Shown here: positions 23,854 to 35,600 of the stretch, one piece after another | Numbering within the stretch: the first letter of the stretch is position 1 | How the letters are laid out: each line of letters starts with the position of its first letter | Assembly (NCBI RefSeq): GCF_037975245.1 | Contig: NC_092563.1 | Location: forward strand, 27,050,960 to 27,114,959 | Direction: 5' to 3' | Source: Apostichopus japonicus | Lineage: Eukaryota; Echinodermata; Holothuroidea; Aspidochirotida; Stichopodidae | Length of the DNA stretch: 64,000 nt | The notes under the pieces: model-generated | Told to the model about the DNA's origin: nothing | Database searches by the model: none | The model's input: the letters and a program-made list of their open reading frames with translations, nothing else | Made by a program: the position numbers and the translations under genes

Positions 23854-24559
23854 CATATATTCATTTGACTCGAGGCAATATATGAAAACCTGATACCTCG
23901 GCTCAGTACAAACGGAGCCAATCTTTTGATAGATTGTTGCGCTAGGTGGAAGCACTGAACATATTTTCAGCAGATATCGATATCGCGCAGCACAACAAGG
24001 TTCGTGGTATATGGTCGCAATCGTCGCATCGACCATTGCCATGCCATGCTGTGTGACCATTCTCATGATTACTACAGATATTGTATTTTCTTATTCTGCC
24101 AGATGCAGACGAGATAATTGTGTAACTCTATTTCCCAAATTATTGAGAAAAAAAATATAAGTGAATCGCACTTATTTTTATTTTTTACAACATTTTTTTT
24201 TACCCCATTCCCAGTGGGGGGCCAGTGGGGGGCCAGTGGGGGGCCAGCCTATTTCATGGGGGGCCTCGGCCCCCCAGGCCCCCCGTAGCTACGCCACTGA
24301 TCACGCATGGGGCCCTTTCCCTCGAACGCGGTAAAAAAAAAAATCAGGATTTTCAAAAAGGGGGGGCCCGGGCCCCCCGGGCCCCCCCTGGATCCGCCCC
24401 TGTAACTATGCCTCAGACTAGCGCTCCATATGATGTCCCGGTAAATTTTTATTTTTCACATTGAAATCCTTGACTCGCCTCTAGACCCTTCATAAAGGTG
24501 CAAGCCCGTACCAAAATCAGAACTGAATCCCTCCCCCCTCCCAGCTCCCACCGTTGAAA

Positions 24560-24700
24560 TCATGTGCATGCCACTGGCCAACCTAATGGTCCATTATACA
24601 GTGCGGAATCCTGTGAAAGCAAGTTTGAATACTCCCCGTCCACACTCGCCCTCCACATTTTTGAGATCCTGTGCACGCCACTGGCCAAACTTAATGGTCC
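24560..24700. repeat. Duplicated transposon-end segment (two copies ~108 bp apart)
   Basis: GTGCATGCCACTGGCCAA(C)..TAATGGTCCATT and GTGCACGCCACTGGCCAAA..TAATGGTCCATT are direct copies ending in GCCACTG, the inverse of the CAGTGGCGTGC starts seen at 21501 and 57057. No matched pair with a TSD was found. Confidence 0.5.
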
Positions 24701-24814
24701 ATTTTACACTGTGCGGAATCCCGGAAAGCCCTAAAGTTGACAGAAATCCCACTCGTTCCCTCCCCCGCACTCCCTTCACATACAATGGTCTCTCGTTTTG
24801 TCAGTTAAAATGAT

Positions 24815-25990
24815 TAGGAAGGCCTTTCTTTGTAATGTAGGCCTATGGATTCGGTAAGGGGAGTAAACATTTGATTTTGGCTGAAGGTAAAATAATTTAC
24901 CCTGAACCTTAATACTAGTCAGTCTCCAAAATTTTATCAATCATAAAATGATTTTTTTTTGCGATTTCTTGATTTCTGAGTATGAAGCTTGATACAGACA
25001 TCCTGATTTCATCACCGAAGTTGCTAACACGTGAGAGTTGTCCAACACCGACAGCTTTGTGATATGCATTCTAGCCAGACTATCACATTACAAATGCCAG
25101 TCACAGGCCGAAATTAGCACTTCTTTTGCGCTTGCGCACTTTCATAAAACGGAACTTAGCCATTTTTTCGCTATCCCCACCATGCATGCACACAGTATAG
25201 CGTGTGAAGGCGTTCTGCAGAACAAAGGATACGGCATCTTGTCCGAAACCAACTTCCTATATTTCCGTCATTTCATCTAATATCTCGTAAGTAACTTTAT
25301 GGTCGTATTTCTCATTCACTAGAGACTATTTATGTGTAATTTTAGCGTTATTCGTCGAATGGATCAGGCTGTAACCTCTTGAAAATATGTGATAGTTTCT
25401 GGTCGCCGGAAGACTTACACACAACATGTATGCACATATTGGGACTTAGTCTCCGCAGCCATAGGCTTTTGCTATAGAAATAGTATTACCCAAAATGCCT
25501 ACTTGGCCGTTTAGCCCAATCACGTCACGAATTCACCAGCTAAGACGAAACTGCTTCTTGAAGAATATGTCTATTTCGTCAGACTTCATTATTGCGATCA
25601 ACGCCAAGAAAAAATGTTTAACGATGAAAGAATACGTTTCATGTTATGTCTGTTGATGCGTTATTCCGTTTGAGTTCAAAGTAATTAAAAAAATGTTATG
25701 ACACTGGTATGGATTGTGAGGCTGACGTATGCATAATTTTTCTATCTGTTACACACACATGTGAACTGTGTGTCTTTGCACCACATGCAGTTCTACTGTG
25801 TGGCGGTCGATTGAGTTTTTGCACACAGTACAGACTTAGCAGTTCCGAGATTTTCGTAGATCTACATCATGCATTTCGCGGAAGCCAAAGAACCGAGTTC
25901 TCGAAGTGCAAGTATTGGAATTATGACGTCAATATACGCATGTATTCATTTTGCCCACTTTGGTTCTTCTCTCTGGTATATTTTACAAAG
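24815..25990. other. Intergenic, no gene seen
   Basis: High-complexity sequence without recognised exons. The 135-codon open frame beginning at 25709 runs into a repeat element and shows no family resemblance. Confidence 0.5.
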
Positions 25991-26260
25991 TGGCTATTGT
26001 TACGACTAGTTGTAAGAATAATTCCCGACTACGCATGCGCAGTTGCTATTTTCATGACCAGGAGTACTATTTTTACGACGAGGAGTAACAATAATTTCCG
26101 GTTAGGGTTAGGGTAAGGGTTAGGATTGAGGTTTAGGGTTATGGTTAGGGTTACCCCTACTACATGCGCAGTTGCTTTATTTACTTTACTGCGCTTGAAT
26201 TTGCCTTTGTCGTAAGAATAGTTTATAAATAATTGTTACGACTCGTCGTAAGAATAGCCA
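25991..26260. mobile_element. MITE-like element with internal telomere-type repeat
   Basis: The ends are inverted repeats of about 35 bases: left TGGCTATTGTTACGACTAGT, right (reverse complement) TGGCTATTCTTACGACGAGT, continuing as GTAA.AATWATT. Inside each end is a direct GCGCAGTTGCT motif, and at the centre a GGTTAGGGTTAGGG tract. No target-site duplication is evident and there is no coding capacity. Confidence 0.72.
26099..26156. repeat. Interstitial (TTAGGG)n-like tract
   Basis: About 58 bases of TTAGGG units, some degenerate (TAAGGG, TTAGGATTGAGG, TTATGG). It lies within the inverted-repeat element, so it is not a chromosome end. Confidence 0.85.
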
Positions 26261-29200
26261 CGGCCTATATTTTATCTCAGGTTACATTGTCACAGTGATT
26301 GACTGACGAAAAGAAGGGAATAAAGATAATTTAATTCCTTTTGGAAACTTGAAGTCACCTCAACTCGATGACACAGGTTACAACTATAACTCATTCACAG
26401 ACCTTTGTACCAAAAATTAGTGCGACACTTCTCATATATCAATCCTCGTAGTGTAGCCTAGCCTTCTTGACCTAACTTCCACCATTCTCAAGTCGCTATT
26501 TTCCAATCTGACATGTCAGAATTGAGATATTGACGTAGTAAATTGGGTTGGACCTTGGAATGCACAGTTTCAGTACAAAAGTATCACCAGTATTGCTCCA
26601 AATGATGCTACAACCAATTATAAAGGTTTATTAAACTTTGATATCATGACGGTTTAGTTTTACGCAGACAGCCCCTGCACAGAGTATAGTACTAGCGGCC
26701 TAAGTAGACTTAACAATAAACATGTGGAAATCCCTATCTGAAGTTAAAATATAAGGGAATTAATTACTTTACTACCACTTTATTCCAAGTTTCACAAGAT
26801 TAATATTCAAAAGTTAATGACACAAGTCCCTCATAAAGTTGATATATATGCAGAAAATCAAATCCACAATTTACACAATTTTCTGTCATTTTGGTAAAGC
26901 ATTTTCGTCGACAAAAGCATGGAACTGGCGAGTTGCTAAAGCTTCACTGTGCCATACACTAACACCGGTAGGATAACATTCAGTTTGTTACAACAAAAAC
27001 GTGAAGAAATAATGTTTCGTGTCAGAATACCAATTGAGGTGGCCAAATACCTGAATCATTTCTAGAGGCATTTGCTACATGCCATCGGTCATAATTTGCC
27101 AAATATACAGCAATTTAATGAGTTTTGAGACAAGTTTGCTGTTATCGCTGCCATGACTTTGTGCAAAGAGTTTTTCAGATTTTTCAGATTTTCACTCAAC
27201 ACCAAGTTGCAAGTGGAAGTTAGATGCTTTGTCATCCTTAGATTTTCAAGATCGCTTTGATTTAGGCAGTGTCATGGAGTAATAGTGGCATTTTTCGTGT
27301 ACCATTTTGCCGCTTAAAAGAAGAGTTAATTGGGAAAATGAACGAAGTCGCGCTAACCGATTAGCGGCTCAAAGTTGTGGTGAGGTACTGTATAGGCTTA
27401 CAACTCGCACACACCTAGCTAAGCACTGTATGCCATTTTGGGGGTTTGAGGTGATCTGAAATTCAAAGTTGGTTGTCCAATAAAAATGTTAAAAAAACAA
27501 CCAAGTGTTGTCTATCACTTTCTTGACGAACTTGAAGTGTAGCAAAAGCCTATTTCTAGTACCAAAGATGCCACTAGACTGTATTGTGTAATCATCAGCA
27601 CTATCTCACAACTACAGTACCAACCACAGAAACAAATATCATTTGAGTTATCTGTGTGAAAAATCGATTTCCAGAAAGTTGTTTCATACTGTAGCATATT
27701 TTAGTGATTAATTGGAACATTTTGGAGCAAGAAAGTTCCAGTCGGTTTCCCACTGGTTCTGGTTTGCTAGCAGTAACTAAATTTGCTAAGTACAGTAGGC
27801 TTTCTGTACAATACAGTACTTCATGTTGTCACATTTGAAGCTTACCCGTTCTGCAAAGTTTGATAAAAAATATATATAATCTGCTAGTGGGAAGACTTGC
27901 TTAAAATTCAATAGTTAGTTCATATAAAAACAGTGTGATATATATGGCATGCAAATATTAGAAGTGGAAAATGAGTTACCGTTCACAAAATGAGGTACAG
28001 TATGGTTAAGGTTTACTTTTTTAAATAAAACTACATTCTTTCCCACATGCCCATACATGAATTGTTACAAAATCACAGAAAGGAAGAGTCATTCGTTGAA
28101 ACTCATAATTTCTAAGTCGTAGGTGGTGACAAGAAAAGGACGTCAATCGGGACAGGAAATGCATGTATTTTCATACCGCATCCAACCAAAGCTAACTTTG
28201 TTAGTTTTCTTTGACCTGACAAAATATTGTTACTTTCAATTACTGAGGCAGTTTGAGTCTAGATGTAGAGTATGATACTACTGCAGGGTACTGTAAAGTC
28301 TGTTTGATATTGGGATCTAACACGTTGTAGTGTGTACAGTGTGCGCCATTGAACCGTGTCTAAGCGTTCAGTGACAATACTTATTTAGGAAGTCCTGACT
28401 TTTCATCGAAGTGGGGGGGGGGGGAGGGAGGGGGCGGCTTAGTAACTATCATAATTTGGAAATTTGTTAAATTAAACAAAACTTTGAGAGAAGTTTACAT
28501 GGCATCCAATTGAATTAATTAATTACAGGTCTGTTAATTCAAGGACATTTTGTGTACATGGGATTGTGTAACTCAGTTTAATCAAATGCAATTCATATTT
28601 GGACTGCGGTTTGAAAGAAAATTGGTACCCAAAAATAATAATATACTAAAAATTGCTAACAAGCATTTGCATTACTTAATTTCTGATGCACACATAACTC
28701 TATGGAAACTTCAAAATAATAATTATCTAGATGCAAACTTTCCTTCAAGATCCTAGCTAGAACCATGGTTTAATTTGGGGGTTTTTTCCGTCTGTTTAGA
28801 GTACATTTAACAAAAAGTTCATTGCTTTAACCTGTCGGTCCTGCTTGGTGCAAGTACGGGCAGTTCGAAGTTTATTTGAATTGATCCATCATAAACAGAA
28901 TCAGCTTGAAGGTGTACAGTACAGGAAGGAGATATTGGAATTGCACCATGCCATGGAGGAGAACTTTCAAACACATTTTCAAATAGTGTCACATCTATTG
29001 ATTTAATTTCTACAACGGGATTTTCCAGTGATTTGCCTGGATCATTGTACAAACAGTAGCATGCATATGAATGGAAAATTAAGTGTTAAAACTATGGTAA
29101 TATTGTTTGTTCATCTACTTACTAACATTGTTTGCATATGTATGGATATATAGGGCAGAGGTCTTCAAATGTAAGTCATTACATTGTCGCATCTTTAGCA

Positions 29201-29555
29201 TATGGGCTGAGTTTACACTCATTGGTCGCTTTTAATATTACAAGTATTTTACAGTATAAGGCTGTCTTTAGCATCAGTTTGAGATGAAAGTTTGTGATAT
29301 TTGTGAAGGGAGTTGTAATTTGCAGAGTGGGAATAAAATTGTTGGCATTTAACTATGGTTAACAGCTTGGTACAGAGACTACAAACTAGACTAGGAGAGT
29401 GTATTTTGACAAACTTTCAAATCATTTGTTGAGGCCTGACACAGAAAGCACTGGTTTATGTTACATAATCATTAATGTGCTTGGTTGGTACATGAGGTTC
29501 ATGGGTATGCCTGATTAAACTAAAGTTCATGTGCAGACAGTACCTACAGTAGTAC
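26261..29555. other. Intergenic, no gene seen
   Basis: AT-rich unique-looking sequence, with a G-run at 28412-28434. No exon or structured RNA could be supported. Confidence 0.55.
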
Positions 29556-30130
29556 ATGTGCACACAATGTGCTGTTCATGTATACAACTACAGTACACCC
29601 AGTCTCTCGCCATGTAAACTCTACAGCCAATGCCTGTTTATGTGCACAGTAGCTGGTGTGTGTACAACGCACACAGTGTCTCATCCACGCACACAGTGCA
29701 TTGTTCATGTGCACACAGTGCCTTGTTCATGTGCACACAATTTGTTGTTCATGTATACAACTACACCCAGTCTCTCGCCATACATGTACACACTACACCC
29801 AATGCATTGTTTATGTGCACAGTAACATGGTGTGTGTACAACGCACAGTGTCACATCCATGCACACATTGCCTTGTTCATGTGCACACAATGTGTTGTTC
29901 ATGTATACAACTACACCCAGTCTCTCGCCATGTACACACTACACCCAATGCCTTGTTTATGTGCACAGTATAGTATCTGGTGTGTGTATACGATGCACAC
30001 AGTGTCTCATACATGCACTCGGAATGCCTTGTTGATGTGCGCAGTACTTGGTGTGTGTACACACACAGTACATTGTATGTATACTGAAGAGTCTTGTTGA
30101 TGTGCGTGCAGTGCCTTATTCCTGTGCCTT
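29556..30130. repeat. ~150-175-bp tandem array, about 3.5 copies
   Basis: The unit contains GTTCATGTATACAACTACA, CCCAGTCTCTCGCCATG, ACCCAATGCCTTGTTTATGTG and GTGTGTGTACAACGCACACA. Copies start near 29576, 29750 and 29899, with a partial one after 30020. Overlapping Cys/His/Thr-rich open frames in all readings derive from the repeat. Confidence 0.88.
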
Positions 30131-31581
30131 GTTCATGTATTGTGCATAGAAACCCTTGCACATACAGTACTATAGGGTACATACTGTATGTCACAACACA
30201 ACATCTAAACAGAACTCTCAGATCGCTGTTGCCTTACTACTGTATATTATCCAACAGATCTATCAACACAATGTAACATTGTACTCCATTGTGAAACGTG
30301 TGAGCTGTGTGTATCATTGTGATTAAAGACTGTATGTATGTATTAATTTGTATTATCCTGAAATCACACTAATGCATCCAAGTTTCCACGTGTGGTGTAA
30401 AATTATAAATTTGAATTGTTTTTTTGCTTGGCATGAGTGTCAACTAAACCTTTCAGACATGAGTGTATCTACCACTGTCAAGCCAGCCTGCTGACACCCA
30501 ATTATACTGCCTTATCGAATAATGTACTACTGTACATTCATTGCCAGTTCCGTGAATTTAAAAGACCAAATACTGTGATGTGTCTTTAAGACTCTTGATT
30601 GCCATGCTGATGACGATGATCTGCCTTGTAGGCGTGTAGCACTTTTCCCTGATGTTTCTTCCTGTTATTTTTAGTGTTGTTGAAGCTGTTATTTTTGGGT
30701 GAGCTGTCTTAGCTGTTAAATTACCATGTGGTTTGTTTATGAAATCAAAAAATTTTCTGGCGTATCGTTCCACTGTGTTGATTCTGTACTGGGCGTGTGT
30801 GTAACAGTGACTTTCATGTCTATCATTGCAAACATGTCGAGTTCCGACACGGAACGATGTAGTGTTAATATTTTATGATTGTTTGTAGCAGTTTTGAAGG
30901 CGCTGCACTTTGTCTCTTGAAAATGGCTTTTGTTCCTGTGTACAGGAATTGCTTTACATCATTGCACTTGTTTAACAGTTGCCCAGTGTGCATAGTATTT
31001 TGCTATACAATATCGTATAAGTTATTCCCTGGTTTAGTGACCAAATTAGGTGTCTTGCTGTATTGTAAATTTCAGGTGTACCTATGGGGATATAGTTTAT
31101 AGCCTATATACAGTAGGTCACCTGGTGCAACAATTAACATTTTGTGCCCCTCTAGCACCTTAGTTGTAATGAGAGCTAAGGTGGTGATTTCATGTAGACT
31201 GGGTAACAGTATCAATCCTGAAAGGCTTAAAGAGCACATTTACTCATCGGTGAACGGTTGTGTTGACAATGATACTAGGATGCCCAGTACTGTCATTTAA
31301 GGATTGTGGACATATGACCTGGTGTAAACCTTGATATGCTACTGTCCTACAATGTTCCTTTTATTACAGACCTGTCTGTCTTTCAATGTTTCGTACAATT
31401 CAGATTACTGGTGCTGGTAAGTGAACAAGATTTAGAAATTGCCAATAATCTACAGTACTTATATATTATACTTAACCTGTTGCCGCACAATACTTCTGAA
31501 TATCATGTCAGGCGTTATCAATCCGACTCAATAGATACTATGATACAGTAGGCTGAAATTGTTTGTTCCTTTTCATTGCAG
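30131..31581. other. Region upstream of the first TOP1 coding exon
   Basis: No coding sequence seen. It should contain the TOP1 promoter or 5' UTR exon(s) or the intron before the first coding exon, but no TATA box, donor site or CpG cluster could be called with confidence. Confidence 0.45.
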
Positions 31582-32667
31582 GTTGCTGTGCCCGGTTGTG
31601 TCTTTTCCATTGCGGTGAATGATGGAGGGTCAAAATCACGTCAGCTATGAGAACTCCCATCATGAGAAGCACAAGCATCATTCGCCCAAACCTCATAGCC
31701 ATACCTCCTCACCTGTGAAGCACGACAAACACAAATTGTCGTCATCCCACCAGTCCAAGGAACAACACAGCTTGAATTCCTCCAGTCATAAATCCCTGAC
31801 ACCATCAAAGCACAAAGATGGAGTGGTGAAGTCATCCAATCACCACCACCATTCAAAGCCCAGAGAAAATTCAACCAATTCAAGTAGTTCCCATGGCATT
31901 CCAAAACATAAAGATGGTAGCAGCAGTGTAGTCAAGCATAAAGATGGATCCATTAGGACCAAGGATCCTAGTCTCAAACCCAAAGATCCCAACTTAAAGC
32001 ATAGAGATCCCAACTTGAAAGCTAAAGATCCTAGCCTAAAAAATAAAGATCACAGTACAAAGCCAAAGGAGCCTAGCTTAAAGCCAAAGGACCCAAGTCA
32101 GAAGCCCAGGGACCCTAGCTTAAAGCCCAAGGATCCGAATATGAGGCCGAAGGATCCTAATTACAAATCAAAGGATCCATCACTTAAACACAAAGAGCAT
32201 AATTCAAAACCGTCGGATCCAAACAAGCCCAGGGATCCCAGTCTCAAGCCGAAGGATCCAAACAAAAAACTAAAAGAAGGCTACGTCAGAATGAAAGATG
32301 GCAGCATAAGGTTAAAGGATCCGAATGCCAAGTCAAGTAGCGGCAGTATTAAACCCAAGGATCCTAATAGGCACAGTAGTAGCTCGAGTGGAGATTCCAA
32401 AAATCAAATCAAGAAGGAAAAGAGGCCTGACGGTACCAAAGGGGAAGTAAGGAAAGACGGACAGGTGGTGAAGCGTCCGGACGGTAGCACGGTGGTCATC
32501 AAACGAGAGGGTGAACATGCCAAGAAGCATCACAGCAGCGACCCTTCCAAGGTGAAGGTCAAAGTGAAAGTGGAAAACGATGGCAAAGCCAGGGTCAAAC
32601 ATAAGGAAGGGTCTGCAGTGACAAAGGTCAAGACAGAGAACGGTGCTGTCAGTGTTAAGTCACCTAG
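31582..32667 (+). CDS. TOP1: TOP1 exon 1 (first coding exon)
   Basis: An acceptor-like TTTTCATTGCAG precedes 31582, so 37 bases of 5' UTR are likely spliced to an upstream exon. An in-frame TGA at 31616 is followed by ATG at 31619 (a second ATG follows directly). It encodes ~350 residues of disordered, lysine-, histidine- and serine-rich N-terminus, including KHKDG repeats, the KDP heptads and RPDG repeats. It ends CCTAG|GTGAGG. Such a large first coding exon differs from the several small ones of vertebrate TOP1. Confidence 0.93.
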
Positions 32668-35600
32668 GTGAGGAATTGTGGGTAAAGTTACGACAACAAG
32701 AATAGTAGGTTTGCTACTAGTGTAAATCATCACAGGAAGTCGAGGCATAGACTTGTTGTGTAACTTAGTAATCCAACATATGTAAGATTTCATAGGAGTT
32801 AATACCATGTGTCCTATGGTGTGTATACGTTTTTATGCCAAATAGTATATCATTTGTTTGTCATGTGTTTTGTATTAATTTCTAAGAAACTTTTCAATGC
32901 AACATCATTTCTCTGCAAAAAAGTAATTTAAATGGTAAGGGTTTCACCCAGATATGGAAAGGCTCTTGCTGTCTTCTGTGATATCGAGGAGGCCTGAGGA
33001 ACTCTGTGGTCTCTTTTCTAGACTTTTTTTCCAGCCACTTTGACAGACTTGCTCAAGATGACTAGAAATTAAAACTCTAGTAAAGTTGAAACTGTCTTTA
33101 GATAAAACTCTACTCTGATGTTGCTTCAAGTGTTTCATCAGATATGGATATTATATTATTACTTAAAGACCATACTGAGAAAATCAATGAGAAGTTTATT
33201 ATTTTTTGGAGGAATTTTATCTTCATTTTCAGCTTTTACGGGAAGTGGATGTTTTTTCCATTAGAGGTGCCTTTGCCACATAAAGTACCTTTTTACATTT
33301 CTGTGTAACAATGTGGTCCCTGAGACATAGCATGGTAGATTGAAAAAGTGGTTAGAAAAGGTGAACAATTTATTTGGAGTTTATGCTCTCAGCTATTAAA
33401 TACTTGATTAATTCTTCTCTTCTTTTTCTCCAGTCCGGTTAAATCTGTAAAGAGAGAGCCCGAGAGTGATGATGAGGATGAAATACCCTTGGTAAGTCTT
33501 CCTTCCCTGAAACCCCTGGGATAGAATTCCTAATTTAGGGTTCCTTTGGTCTCCATTTGGTGTGATAAATGAGGTACCCTTGCTAATTACCCTTGCTAAT
33601 TCTTTATTCCGACTTTGTGGATATTGTGTTTGAGGGGAAAACATTGCATTTTGTAAGAAATTTGGTAGGTAACTACTGAGTTATTTTTAATCAGATAATC
33701 TTTGTGGTAGGGGGTTGTTGATATCTTGATATGTAACCAGAATAAATTAACCTGGTAGTATCTGCTGGGGGTAAAGCATGAAAAAGTTATTCCCTATGTA
33801 CAGATATTTACAATGGTTTGTTTTGTTTCAAATGAGATGTTGATCCCTGCAACAAATGCTAATTGGTCTGATCAATGTTAAATACAAGAATCAATAATTT
33901 TTAGGTTGGTCAATAGAAGAAATTTCTCCTGCCTTTTTATCAAGGTATAGTTACATTTTGAACAGATGTTATAACCTGACACATGATCTAAATTGTTTTA
34001 CATTTTTTCTTGCCCAGAATCAGAGGCTGCAAACACAAGGAAATCAGAAGCGCCCTCTAGAGGACTCTGAGGATGATGAACCGCTAACTGCCAGGTAAGG
34101 AGTAGAACTCCTCGTTACCAGAAGCCATTTCTTTGGAACAAACAGTGGAAATGACTATCGTGCTTCTGTCTGTTAGGCTCTGATGTAACTTAATGTAAAT
34201 CTTGCTCATCTGAAATAGTTACAACTTATTTTATGTCTTCAGTCAAGACCCCATTGCGAATGTACCCATAAAAGATTTCCAAATAAGTGTTTGGGTTGTC
34301 AAAACTGGTGAAGCGCTTGATTTTATGGAAAAAAATCATATATGGTCCAGATTTTGTCTAGTCCCTAGCTATGCTCATAACCTTGTATATTCTTTTGCGA
34401 TAATTCTAAGCACAGGCTCTCTGGATGTTGGTTGTCATAACAATGAGTAAGCACACCTATATAAGAGGAAAGTATCACCAAGGTTTATCCCAACTCTGCA
34501 TGGTATGAGCAGAACTGTCCAGGCAAACTGACCACTCTTGCCACCGACTACTGCCATACCGCAAGAAGTATACGATTTATAAGGATTTCTGTCTGACCGT
34601 TTTCTAGCTATTGAATGTGTAACATCAGCAATTTCTTTCTCAGTTTGAGGATATTTTGAGTTGGATTTGGTTTAATAATAATAACAAACAGTTCTTATGT
34701 AGCGCAACTTACAATAAAGTCTTGTCGCGCTGTACAAAAGAAAGTGAAAGATATGTACACAATATACAATAAGAGTAAACATAACAATTATAACAATGAA
34801 AACAGGTGTTTCTTCAAAACAGTTTTGAACATCTACACAGACACGACATTCTTTATGTTGAGTGGGAGTTTATTCCAAAGGAGGGTTGAGGAGTACTGGA
34901 AAGATCGCTCGCCATAAGATTTAGTGGACACGGTGCATAGAGAGCAATGATTGAGTGCTAGAGCGCAGACGGCGAGTTGGGGTATAACTTTGAACAAGTT
35001 CACCCAAGTAGTGTGGTTTCAATACCATGAATACATTTAAAGGTTAACAGGAGTACCTTGTAATCAATACACAGTTTGACAGGTAGCCAATGAAGGTCAT
35101 GAAGTATGGGGGTGATGTGAGAAACAGGGCTAGTGAGAGTGATCAGCCTGGCAGCAGAGTTGTTCAGTTTGGTCTGCTGCACATCAACTCGTGGAGGTTC
35201 AATCAGTGTTGTAGATTATTGGTCAGATCTTCTGAATTGGGCTGTCAGATTAGCAATATCAAGTTCTTATTGGTCAATACTTGCTTACATATCATATTGT
35301 TTGGATCAATTGCAAACAGTTGTTCATTTTCTTTCTTTTTTTTTAGGATTGAAAAGGTTAAAAAGCAGAAGGTACACGAATCTGACGATGAATTTGTTCC
35401 TGTGAAAACAAAGAAAAGGAAGACGCAAGACGAAGAGGATGAAGATTTTGATGATAAACCTCTCGTGAGTTGAGCCCTACCTCTTTAAACTTGCTATTTC
35501 AGCTCTGTGATAGATTGCTGAAAGACTGTTCAAGACACTCCGCCGACCCTCTGTTTGAACAATTTTCAGTGAAGTGTTTCTTTGATTTTCAACTTTTATC

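Larger units (their letters stand above)
22145..24299. mobile_element. Probable hAT-like element nested in element A (element B)
   Basis: The left end CAGTGGCGTAGCTAGG is matched by the right end CGTAGCTACGCCACTG (reverse complement CAGTGGCGTAGCTACG). The 8-bp flanks TACACGCA (left) and ATCACGCA (right) agree at six of eight positions, as for a decayed 8-bp TSD. The interior has no transposase and includes the GCGGAGCGCCACC module, a palindromic element and element C. Confidence 0.5.
21712..24402. mobile_element. Non-autonomous DNA transposon, 5-bp TSD (element A), carrying nested insertions
   Basis: The left end is CAGTGGCGGATCCAGG and the right end, reverse-complemented, is CAGGGGCGGATCCAGG, 15 of 16 bases identical. 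The element is flanked by a perfect 5-bp direct repeat TAACT (21707-21711 and 24403-24407). The GC-rich subterminal sequence is also inverted (runs of G on the left, GGCCCCCC on the right). There is no transposase frame. The CAGNGG terminus fits the hAT superfamily; hAT TSDs are usually 8 bp, and 5-bp families have been described, so the superfamily is inference. Elements B and C and a fold-back element lie inside it. Confidence 0.75.

Noticed and set aside
25709-26116. 135-codon frame as a gene
   Set aside because: No family resemblance, no splice context, and its end lies in the MITE-like element and telomere-type repeat.
26099-26156. Telomere or chromosome fusion point
   Set aside because: The TTAGGG tract is short, degenerate and enclosed by terminal inverted repeats of a mobile element.
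29556-30194. Cys/His/Thr-rich frames on both strands that could look like a zinc-finger or venom-type peptide
   Set aside because: All readings of a tandem repeat with CATGTGCACAC words; no start or splice context.
31641-32602. Minus-strand frames opposite TOP1 exon 1
   Set aside because: Antisense shadows of the repetitive coding exon.
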